Shown here: one piece after another, positions 26,575-34,095 of the stretch
How positions within the stretch are numbered: the stretch's first letter is position 1
Layout: the number at the start of each line of letters is the position of its first letter
Assembly: GCF_011516635.5 (NCBI RefSeq)
Contig: NZ_CP096255.1
Location: forward strand, 7,128,501 to 7,192,500
DNA: 64,000 nt
Direction: 5' to 3'
DNA from: Bradyrhizobium barranii subsp. apii
GTDB lineage: Bacteria; Pseudomonadota; Alphaproteobacteria; Rhizobiales; Xanthobacteraceae
Position numbers and translations under genes: made by a program
The notes under the pieces: model-generated
Seen by the model: the letters and a program-made list of their open reading frames with translations, nothing else
Told to the model about the DNA's origin: nothing
Database searches by the model: none

Positions 26575-27414
26575 TCAGACGCGCTCGCTGGCAAGCATCG
26601 TCCGGCTGCTCGCCAGGACGTCGCTGCACCAGGCGAAGAACGCGCCGAGAAACGCCCGGCCGGCCGCATCGGTGCGGGCATGCTGCCGCAGGGTCTCGAA
26701 CCCCTGCTCCATCCGCGACGCATTGCGCGCGAGCAGTGCGCGGATGTCGCTGCGAACCTGCGGGTCGTCTTCCTGCTCCAGCATGTGCACGTCGAGCTGG
26801 GTGACGTGGATGAACGAATATTGCGCGTGCAGCACTGCGGTCATTGGACGCGGCCGGTCGACCACGATCGGGCTGGGATAGAGCTCGTCCTGCGGATTGC
26901 TGATGATCCGGATCGCATTCTCGTTGGCGACGCCGAATGCCCGGAGCTTGTGATGGGCCATTTCATGGACGATCGCCTGCGCGGTCGCGAGCGGGCAATT
27001 GACCGTGAGGCCGATGACGCCGAACCGCGCGTCGACCGAGTGGCTGGCCGAGCCGAGCCGGCCGGGCCCCTCGGTCGGCTGCTCGGTGTCGTGATAGCAC
27101 TGGATGGTGTGCACGATATCAGGCCATTGTTTCGCAGCGAGCGGCCAGCGGCGGACGTAATGCAGCGCCTGCTCCAGCGCAGGGACGGCTTGCGCGTCGG
27201 GGACAAACCGCGGCGCCGGCAGCAGCGGATCCTCCGTGCGCAGGACAACCCTGCCCTCCGCGATGGCCGGCGCACCGTTCACCGGGGGACGCTGCGGCGG
27301 CAGCGGCCGCCAGGGCGTCGGCTCGATGTCGATCAGGCCGAGGGCGACCGCGGTATCGTAGCCGTCGGCCTGCGGTCGTGCCGTGCGTTCCCAGTCAATC
27401 GACGTCGCGTCCAT
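26575..27414 (-). CDS. HExxH-type putative peptide beta-hydroxylase
   Basis: A 279-residue protein with IVHEMAHHKLRAFG (His150, Glu151, His154) and, 40 residues on, RPRPMTAVLHAQYSF, where His196 is the likely third metal ligand. This pattern is that of the RiPP-associated HExxH peptide-modification family, thought to be iron- and 2-oxoglutarate-dependent beta-hydroxylases rather than proteases. The start at 27414 is fixed by AAGGAGAG seven bases upstream, and only 22 bases separate it from the methyltransferase gene before it. Its context, downstream of three radical SAM genes and a precursor-like gene, supports a peptide-tailoring role. Confidence 0.75.
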   Translation of the reverse strand: MDATSIDWERTARPQADGYDTAVALGLIDIEPTPWRPLPPQRPPVNGAPAIAEGRVVLRTEDPLLPAPRFVPDAQAVPALEQALHYVRRWPLAAKQWPDIVHTIQCYHDTEQPTEGPGRLGSASHSVDARFGVIGLTVNCPLATAQAIVHEMAHHKLRAFGVANENAIRIISNPQDELYPSPIVVDRPRPMTAVLHAQYSFIHVTQLDVHMLEQEDDPQVRSDIRALLARNASRMEQGFETLRQHARTDAAGRAFLGAFFAWCSDVLASSRTMLASERV

Positions 27415-27436
27415 GGCGATCTCTCCTTCGAACCGG

Positions 27437-28870
27437 TCAGTGCGGACGACCACTCGTCGCCGAGAGGGCCGCGGAGACTCGCCCTGCGCGTCCAGGCAGC
27501 AAGGCAAGCCCCATCGATGCCGCAAGCGTGTCCATATCCCCAAGCCGGTGCAGCGAGCGGTCGGTGCCGATCACGATCACCGATTTCGCGATCGCGCGGA
27601 CAGCGGCAAGCGCTTCGCGGCCGCCAAGCCGTTCCGGATCGACGAAAGCGAGGTCGATGCCATCTGGTGCAAGACGCGACAGCGCCGCGATCGCCGCGAT
27701 GCTGGTCCCGCCGAGCACGGGCAATGACGCACCCAGGCGCCGGCGCGCGGCTTCAGCTAGCGCGGCATTTTCCTCGGTGCCGTATAATCTCAGCTTTGGC
27801 CTCGTCTGCGCGATCAATTCCAGCAGCAAGCCATCGCCGCATCCGATATGCACGGCCGATCCCGCGCGGCGCAGCGCGGCGGTCTGTTCCCAGACCACCG
27901 TGCTGAAGCGCGAGCGCATGGCGAAGGGGTTTTCGAAACCGGTCGCTTCGAATCCGCCGCCGAGCTCGGTGAGGATATCGGCGCTGTCCGCGGGCTCGAC
28001 CGCTGCGGCCTTTCGCTTGTCCAGGTGCGTCGCCGCCGCGCGTTGACGAGGCCGCCGATGCGACGGTGTGCCCTCATCGGACAGCCATGTGCAGCGGAAG
28101 GTGGCCGTCGCAATCTCGGCAACGCCATTGACAAGCGACGCACCCACCGTCCAATCCGCCATCTCTTCGAGCCAACTCATTTCCGCGGCCAATCCCAGCT
28201 GGCGGCCGAGATCGATGAACTCACGCGAAAGATCGCGCGTAGCGGAACAGTCCGCAGAACAAGGCGCGTGTCTCACCGGCCCCAGTCCCAGAACCGCGAG
28301 CGCGACATGGGCAGGTACGGCCGCCTTGTCCGCGCGCGCGAGGATGCCGGCCAACGGATCGCTTCCGCCGCGCCCAAGAAAGTCCGCCCAGGACCTTGCG
28401 CAGCATGCGGGATAGCCGAACCGTATCGCGGCCTGCTCCAGCCCGTCCGGCGCGGGCTCAGCGATCGATGTGTCGAGCGGCGCAGCGCCGATCAGGAACG
28501 CATAGTCGAGCAGCCGCTTCGGTTCCGCGATCGATGCTTCAAGCGGCCAGTCGGCGGCATAGCCGAGCGACGCCTTGACCGGCTTGGCCTCGAGGCCAAT
28601 CGCGCGCGCCCGCTCGGTCAGGGCGTCGATGCCATCATAGCCAGTCCACACCAGCGTGGCCGGGATGCGCTTCCGGCGCACCATCTCGAATTCGATCGCT
28701 AGCGCCGCATGCCTGAGGCGATCCAGACGCGGCTGCCAGAGCGAGCGCGCCTGCGGGCCGGTGAAGCTGATGCGCTGCGTCGCTGCCTTGGCGACGGCTG
28801 GCTCCCGCGGCGCGGCCGCGAGCGGAGGACGGGGCCAGGTCAGCCAGCAGGTCGGCCAGGCGGACGTCAT
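27437..28870 (-). CDS. Two-domain protein: Cys-rich N-terminal region plus SAM methyltransferase-like C-terminal domain
   Basis: A 477-residue protein. The N-terminal part has FGYPACCARSWADFLG near 165 and HAPCSADCSATRDLSREF near 215, Cys-containing patterns like the DUF483-type domain found beside radical SAM enzymes. The C-terminal part (about 325-470) has a methyltransferase-like Rossmann start, VHIGCGDGLLLELIA, and LAFVDPERLGG. It overlaps the preceding radical SAM gene by four bases (ATGA), so it belongs to the same translation-coupled operon. It may recognise or methylate the modified peptide; I do not know a characterised homologue. Confidence 0.7.
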   Translation of the reverse strand: MTSAWPTCWLTWPRPPLAAAPREPAVAKAATQRISFTGPQARSLWQPRLDRLRHAALAIEFEMVRRKRIPATLVWTGYDGIDALTERARAIGLEAKPVKASLGYAADWPLEASIAEPKRLLDYAFLIGAAPLDTSIAEPAPDGLEQAAIRFGYPACCARSWADFLGRGGSDPLAGILARADKAAVPAHVALAVLGLGPVRHAPCSADCSATRDLSREFIDLGRQLGLAAEMSWLEEMADWTVGASLVNGVAEIATATFRCTWLSDEGTPSHRRPRQRAAATHLDKRKAAAVEPADSADILTELGGGFEATGFENPFAMRSRFSTVVWEQTAALRRAGSAVHIGCGDGLLLELIAQTRPKLRLYGTEENAALAEAARRRLGASLPVLGGTSIAAIAALSRLAPDGIDLAFVDPERLGGREALAAVRAIAKSVIVIGTDRSLHRLGDMDTLAASMGLALLPGRAGRVSAALSATSGRPH

Positions 28871-30027
28871 GGTGCGTCCGCCTGCTGGAGCAATGAATGC
28901 AGGGTCGGATTGTCACCGATCGACCAGGCGGCGATCATCTTCGCTTCGAGATCGGACCGGCACTCCGAGCGGCTGATCGCGACCTCATCGTTCGCCTGAA
29001 GTTCGGTCTCGATGTCCTCGAACAGGCCGAACCACACCGGGCAATCAATCGAGCGCATCCGCCAGTCGCCGTCGATCGCGGTGCCCGGACAATTGCCCTT
29101 GCACGCCAGGAAGAACCGGCACCCCTCGCATCCGCCATCGGCCTGCGGCGTCCGGTAAAGCGAGAGCTGGCGCTCGAAGGCCTCGCGGCCGGCACGCAGA
29201 TGGGTCACACCATCCTTGTTGGTGCGGCCGCAATTGCCGAGCCGGCCATCGCTCTCGACACCCACCACGGCGCGCGTTGCATAGGGATCGCAGGCGCGGA
29301 AGACGCATGAGGTCTGCGCGTCATCGCCCCTGAGCATCGCGGCCATCTCGGCGAAGATGTCGAACTGAACCGACGGCAGCTCCTGTTCGAGCCGGCGCTG
29401 TCGCCTCAAAGCCGCAAGGTTCTCCTGCGCGGTGAGCGCGAGACCCTCGCCCCTTTCCGTTTCGTCCTGCTCCAGCAGGTGCAGGCGCAGCTTGCGCACG
29501 CCAAGGCTGCCGAGAAACCCGATCCACTCGCACAGCACGCCGAGCCGAGCCGGCGCGGCGTTCATCCGGTTGAGCGTCACGATCACGTTCGGCGGCATGC
29601 CCTCCCGGCACAACGTCTCGATCGCCGCCTCGATGCGCGCGGTCGCACGCCGCGTCGCCGGCAGGCTGCCGGCCCAGCGGGCATCGTTGAGCGGTCCCGG
29701 CCCGTCAATCGAAATGCCGATGCGCACGTGGTATTTCCTGAAGAGCTCGATGTCGCGCTCCTCGATCAGCGTGCCGTTGGTCTGCATGCCGACGCCGCCA
29801 TGACGGTCGAAGCCAAGCTGCATCAGGCGTTCGAGATCGGGCCGGCGCGTCAGCATGATCTCGCCGCCGAACAGGCTGAAGGGCTCCGCCAATCTGTCCA
29901 GCGTCGCCATGATCGCATCGAGATCGTAACGCGTCGGCACGTTGCCGGCGGTGCGGATGCCCTCCTGATAGCAGTAGCGGCACTTGATGTTGCACTTGTC
30001 GCCGAGGGGGCGGACTTCGACGGTCAT
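28867..30027 (-). CDS. Radical SAM/SPASM peptide-modifying enzyme
   Basis: A 386-residue protein beginning MTVEVRPLGDKCNIKCRYCY. The cluster motif is Cys12-x3-Cys16-x2-Cys19, complete. A GGEIML segment near residue 55 corresponds to the SAM-binding GGEP region. The C-terminal third is cysteine-rich (SCVFRACDPYA, NCGRTNKDG, CEGCRFFLACKGNCPG, IDCPVWF), fitting a SPASM domain with auxiliary iron-sulfur clusters. Such enzymes form thioether, C-C or epimerised links in peptides. It overlaps its neighbours on both sides by four bases. Confidence 0.83.
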   Translation of the reverse strand: MTVEVRPLGDKCNIKCRYCYQEGIRTAGNVPTRYDLDAIMATLDRLAEPFSLFGGEIMLTRRPDLERLMQLGFDRHGGVGMQTNGTLIEERDIELFRKYHVRIGISIDGPGPLNDARWAGSLPATRRATARIEAAIETLCREGMPPNVIVTLNRMNAAPARLGVLCEWIGFLGSLGVRKLRLHLLEQDETERGEGLALTAQENLAALRRQRRLEQELPSVQFDIFAEMAAMLRGDDAQTSCVFRACDPYATRAVVGVESDGRLGNCGRTNKDGVTHLRAGREAFERQLSLYRTPQADGGCEGCRFFLACKGNCPGTAIDGDWRMRSIDCPVWFGLFEDIETELQANDEVAISRSECRSDLEAKMIAAWSIGDNPTLHSLLQQADAP

Positions 30028-31988
30028 GGCTGCACCCGTTCGAGGCCTGCCGGCTCGTCGCGGGCATTCGTCAAGGCCGCGTGCAACCCGACTTCTTCCG
30101 GCAGCGCGATACGCTCGCGTGGCAGAATGAATCCGAGCGGAAACTCGGCACGGGCGTCGGCATCAAAAATCTCCCGGCCGGCCTCGGTGACGAGCGATAA
30201 CACCCTGCCGTCGATCTCGATCGCAAACCGTCGCGCCAGAATCGCATCCAGCGCGGCCTCGACTGATGCCGCATCCAAACGATCGGCAAGCTGTTCAATG
30301 ACGCTCAGTCGCGTGCAGGGATTGCGCAGCAGATTGAGCACGGCGATCTCGGCCAGTGTCGGACAATAGAACGGCTGGAGCGCGCAGGCCCGGGTGTCGC
30401 TGACGAGATGCGCCGTGCCGACCGCCGTCATCGTCAATTGCGGCGCAAAGGGCTGATCGAACCAGCGCGCGCGCCAAGCCGCGCTCGCCGCCTTGAGCGA
30501 CACCAGATCCTGCTCGCGCGCGGCATCGGGTGCGTCGCCCTCGAAGAAATAAGCGAGATCGAAAAGATCCTCGTCAGGGACATCGTAGATCGCGCCATAG
30601 GCCGGCATCGGCGTGATGTTGCGGAATCCGATCTCGGCGGCGCGCTCGAAATTGGGACTGAACCGGTCGAGCCGGATACGGCCGCAGCCGACCGGCGGCT
30701 GAAGATGTTCGAGCAGCGGAACCATTTTTGCGACGGCGTCGTAGGCGTCGCGGGGCTCGCCGGGAAATCCGTACAGGATCGACCAGACCAGCCCGACGCC
30801 GAGCTCGCGGCAATTGCGCAGCAGGCGCAGGTTGAGCAAGGCGCTCACACCCTTGCGCATGAGATGCAGCACCGGATCCGACAGGCTTTCGATGCCGGGC
30901 TGCAACCAGACCGTCCCCGCGAGCGCCAGCTTCTCGAGCTGTGCCTCGTCCATATTGGCCTTGATCTCGTAGAAGAAGCGAAAGCCGTGTGCCGGGCGTT
31001 CGGCGAGCCTGCCCAGCACGTCGTCGATATGGGACATGCCCAGGATGTTGTCGGTCGCGGCAAAGCGCCCGATGCCGAACTCCGCATGCAGGGTCTCGAT
31101 CTCGCTGAGCACGCGCGGCGCCGACTTGGCCCTGAACGCCATGCCCTCCCCGTTCAGGCCGCAGAACGTGCAATGGTGCTTCTGCCCCCACCAGCAGCCG
31201 CGCGAGGACTCGAACGGAATCGAGGGACGCACGCGCGCCGCTTCGGACATCCAGGGGAACTGCGCGAAATAGTCGGCGTAGTCGGGGATCGGCAGCGCAT
31301 CCATCGCGGTCGGTCCGGCTGCTGCGCCAGCAGCCGGCTGGTCGCGGGACAGGCATCCCGGGAGGCCGCGAGGCACTTCGCCGCGCAGGATCGCCTCGAC
31401 GGCCGGCCCGAACACGGTATCGGCCTCGCCGTTGAAGACATAGTCGATCTGCGCAAAGTTCTTCAGCAGCACCGCGCCCATCGGCCCATGGCAATTGGCG
31501 CCGCCGAAGCAGACGACGACGGACGGATCACGCGCCTTGACCGCGGCCGCGATCGCGAGCGAAGCGGCCGTCTGCTCGAACATCGAGGTAAAGCCGATGA
31601 TCTTGGGGGTGCGTTCGAGCAGCCGGTCGGCCGCTTCCGCCACGAAGGACGGGATCAGGTTGCGGCGGATCTCGTAGAGCTGGTCCAGCCCGTTGCGCTC
31701 GATGGCGGCGCTGAGCTCGCTGAGGTGGCGCTGCGCCTGCGGCCGGCCGGGCCGCGTGCCCAGGCAATCGCCGAACAGCCAATCGCCGGCGAGGAGATGG
31801 CTCGGCAGCTTCTCCGCAAGCTGCTCGTTCAGATCGAGCCCGATGCGGTCGGCGAAGAGCAGGTTCAGATAGAGCGTCTCGGCCCGAATGCCCTTCTGCC
31901 GCAGCAAGGCCTGCAACAGGCCGAGCGCCGCCGATGGCCGCACCACCGACATCACCGGCGCCGAGCAGAAGAGGACATCGACGCTCAT
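30024..31988 (-). CDS. RiPP maturation radical SAM protein 1-type enzyme, B12-binding
   Basis: A 654-residue protein with a cobalamin-binding-like N-terminal region (VVVCFGGANCHGPMG near 160) and a radical SAM core. The cluster motif is spaced CX7CX2C: Cys265, Cys273, Cys276 in RGCWWGQKHHCTFCGLNGEG, then MAFRAKS. I know this signature from the RiPP-maturation radical SAM family 1 (TIGR03975), found beside small precursor genes. Family members are predicted B12-dependent methylases or oxidases of peptides. The C-terminal 180 residues look helical and may bind the leader peptide. It overlaps the genes before and after by four bases. Confidence 0.85.
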   Translation of the reverse strand: MSVDVLFCSAPVMSVVRPSAALGLLQALLRQKGIRAETLYLNLLFADRIGLDLNEQLAEKLPSHLLAGDWLFGDCLGTRPGRPQAQRHLSELSAAIERNGLDQLYEIRRNLIPSFVAEAADRLLERTPKIIGFTSMFEQTAASLAIAAAVKARDPSVVVCFGGANCHGPMGAVLLKNFAQIDYVFNGEADTVFGPAVEAILRGEVPRGLPGCLSRDQPAAGAAAGPTAMDALPIPDYADYFAQFPWMSEAARVRPSIPFESSRGCWWGQKHHCTFCGLNGEGMAFRAKSAPRVLSEIETLHAEFGIGRFAATDNILGMSHIDDVLGRLAERPAHGFRFFYEIKANMDEAQLEKLALAGTVWLQPGIESLSDPVLHLMRKGVSALLNLRLLRNCRELGVGLVWSILYGFPGEPRDAYDAVAKMVPLLEHLQPPVGCGRIRLDRFSPNFERAAEIGFRNITPMPAYGAIYDVPDEDLFDLAYFFEGDAPDAAREQDLVSLKAASAAWRARWFDQPFAPQLTMTAVGTAHLVSDTRACALQPFYCPTLAEIAVLNLLRNPCTRLSVIEQLADRLDAASVEAALDAILARRFAIEIDGRVLSLVTEAGREIFDADARAEFPLGFILPRERIALPEEVGLHAALTNARDEPAGLERVQP

Positions 31989-33043
31989 TGTGCGGCCACG
32001 AGGTTGGCAGATGCAGCTTGCCCGTCCAGCAGGATCTCGCAGGTCTCGATCTGGCCGCGGCGCGCCTCGGCGGCTTCGCGCACGCGCGCCAGCAGCTCTG
32101 GCGAGCGGAAGATGCGGTCGCAGGCGGTGCAGATGCCGTCGAAATCCTCAACGCGCATCGGCACGGGATCGGCGGCCGTGACTGCGGCGAGGATGGCGAC
32201 GGGTCCCTCGAGCCTGATCCATCTGTAGAGCGGATCGTCCGCGGCCGCCTGCATCGCGGCTTCGATCCCTTCCTTCGCGATGTGGCCGACCTTCAGCGAG
32301 TCGTAATGGGGAAGCACGCCGCAGCAGGGCCGGATGCCGCCCTCGTGGTCGACCGTGACCGTGTGGAGAACGGACTCGCAGGGACCGCGATAGGCCGAGG
32401 CGTGGCGAACGCGCCCCGCCTGCGTGTCCTCGTCCGTGCCCTCACCGCGACCGGTCGAGTTCGCGACGGTCTCATAGATGTTGATGCCGGGCTCGTCCTG
32501 AAGGCCGAGATCGGCGCGCAGGCTGGCGGCAGTGATCTTCGAACCCGCCTCGACCACCACGGCGATCCGAAGCAGCAGGCCGCATTCGCGCGCAGCAGCG
32601 ACCGCGTTGGCAATGAAGTTCAGCGGCACGAACTCGGCGTGGGGATCGTCGTAAGACAGCGTCATTTCGGTGAGGCCGGCATCGCGCAATCGCCGGACAG
32701 CCGTTGTCGCACGCGCGGGCGACTTGGCCCAGAACGCGCTCGTGGTGATGCCCGCGCGCAAGCCCAGCGACGCGGCCAGGGCCACGGCGTCGGCAACGAT
32801 GTCCGCATGCAGCATCGGATCACCCCCGACGAAATGGATGATCTCCATCGACGGGATCTGTGCGGCCTGCTGAATGCAACGATGAACGTCCGCGGCGGAC
32901 AGGTGCCCGCCGTGAAACATGTCAGATGAAAAGCAGCAATGCGAATATTTGAGCGGGCATTTCAGAGTGACGTTCAGAACGAGATTGGTAGGCGTCACCC
33001 TGGCCGCGCGGAAATCGGATAAAAATTGTGCGCCGAACGCCAT
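31985..33043 (-). CDS. Radical SAM protein with Cys-to-Tyr change in the cluster motif
   Basis: About 352 residues. The cluster motif should read CX3CX2C, but the sequence is LKCPLKYSHCCFSS: Cys29, Tyr33, Cys36. The Tyr codon TAT at 32945-32947 is one base from TGT. The rest of the fold looks intact (FVGGDPMLHADIV for SAM binding; C-terminal PCCGVLPHYDSLKVGHI and GICTACDRIF, like a SPASM or twitch domain). Without the second cysteine the 4Fe-4S cluster should be poorly held. The start at ATG 33043 follows GAGGTC; ATG 33058 is possible. It is the first enzyme gene after the precursor-like gene, 70 bases downstream. Confidence 0.8.
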   Translation of the reverse strand: MAFGAQFLSDFRAARVTPTNLVLNVTLKCPLKYSHCCFSSDMFHGGHLSAADVHRCIQQAAQIPSMEIIHFVGGDPMLHADIVADAVALAASLGLRAGITTSAFWAKSPARATTAVRRLRDAGLTEMTLSYDDPHAEFVPLNFIANAVAAARECGLLLRIAVVVEAGSKITAASLRADLGLQDEPGINIYETVANSTGRGEGTDEDTQAGRVRHASAYRGPCESVLHTVTVDHEGGIRPCCGVLPHYDSLKVGHIAKEGIEAAMQAAADDPLYRWIRLEGPVAILAAVTAADPVPMRVEDFDGICTACDRIFRSPELLARVREAAEARRGQIETCEILLDGQAASANLVAAQ

Positions 33044-33113
33044 GGCCGACGACCTCATATCCCGGCTGCCCGGCGAACCGGTCAGCCGGCCATCGTGATC
33101 TGCAGATGCGGGA

Positions 33114-33368
33114 TCAGAGGATGTCGATATGGATCGTACCGGCCTGTACGCCGCCGCTACGCGTGGCCAGCTTGTTCCGCAGCATCGACGCCGTCTGGTC
33201 GTCGAGCTGTACGCCAACGCTGCTCAGATAGGAGACCGGGTCCTTGCTGACGTCGCTGGCAAGGCTGAGCAAATCGGCGTGGGTGGTGAGTCCGGACGGT
33301 GACTTGGCTTTGAGATCGTTACCTGACGCGAGAACTTTTTCGAGATCGATCGTGACGATGCGGCCCAT
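33114..33368 (-). CDS. Candidate RiPP precursor peptide
   Basis: An 84-residue protein, first gene of the radical SAM operon. The start is clear: AAGGGAGA lies seven bases before ATG 33368. Residues 1-65 are acidic/hydrophilic with helical character (VTIDLEKVLASGNDLK, HADLLSLASDVSKD), suited to a leader. The tail is different: ATRSGGVQAGTIHIDIL, with a Gly-Gly pair that could mark cleavage and a core such as VQAGTIHIDIL. It has no cysteine. No family is recognised; the precursor call rests on size, position, ribosome site and neighbours. Confidence 0.6.
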   Translation of the reverse strand: MGRIVTIDLEKVLASGNDLKAKSPSGLTTHADLLSLASDVSKDPVSYLSSVGVQLDDQTASMLRNKLATRSGGVQAGTIHIDIL

Positions 33369-33634
33369 GAAGATTCTCCCTTAGGATGGACTAATGATCC
33401 ATCAAACCAAAGGTTGTACAATACCCTCAGATAGTCAAACGAATTCGATGCGACCAAAGGCTGCGGATTTGCACCGCCGTTCACAACGCAACACCGCGCT
33501 TCCGACATTCTTCCCCGCGCATGCCAGCCTCGCTGTTGGCCACCCCTCGGACTATTGATTTGAACAGTTCCAATTTGCCAGACACATTGTTCCCTGAGTC
33601 CGATCGGTGGATTGGGCCAATCAGGGGACTTGCG

Positions 33635-34084
33635 ATGGCAAACCTAACAATCAACGGAAAAACCTTCACGCTCGACGTCGAGCCGGATACGCCGCTGCTC
33701 TGGGCGATCCGTGAGAATGCCGGCCTGACCGGCACCAAATATGGCTGCGGCATTGCGCAATGCGGCGCCTGCACCGTTCACATGGACGGCGTCGCCATCC
33801 GTTCCTGCGGGATTTCGGTCAGCGAGGCCGAAGGCAAGAAGATCACCACGATCGAAGGGCTCGCGTCCGGCGACACGCTGCACAAGGTGCAGGCAGCCTG
33901 GATCGCCAAGGACGTTCCGCAATGTGGCTATTGCCAGAGCGGCATGATCATGGCGGTGGCCGCGCTTCTCGCCGAGAAGCCGAAGCCGACCGACGCCGAT
34001 ATCGACGAGGCCATCACCAATATCTGCCGCTGCGGCACCTTCCAGCAGGTGCGCGAAGCGATCCACACGATCGCCAGCGCCTGA
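33635..34084 (+). CDS. iorA: Two-[2Fe-2S] subunit of a molybdenum hydroxylase (IorA-like)
   Basis: A 149-residue protein. The plant-ferredoxin-type cluster site is KYGCGIAQCGACTVHMDG, followed by RSC, and the second cluster is bound by QCGYCQSGMIM and NICRCGTFQ. This matches the small subunit of isoquinoline 1-oxidoreductase-type enzymes, which passes electrons from the molybdenum site. AGGGGA lies seven bases before ATG 33635. The catalytic subunit gene follows after 11 bases. Probably cytoplasmic or co-exported with the partner. Confidence 0.9.
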   Translation: MANLTINGKTFTLDVEPDTPLLWAIRENAGLTGTKYGCGIAQCGACTVHMDGVAIRSCGISVSEAEGKKITTIEGLASGDTLHKVQAAWIAKDVPQCGYCQSGMIMAVAALLAEKPKPTDADIDEAITNICRCGTFQQVREAIHTIASA

Positions 34085-34095
34085 GGAGCCGCCCC

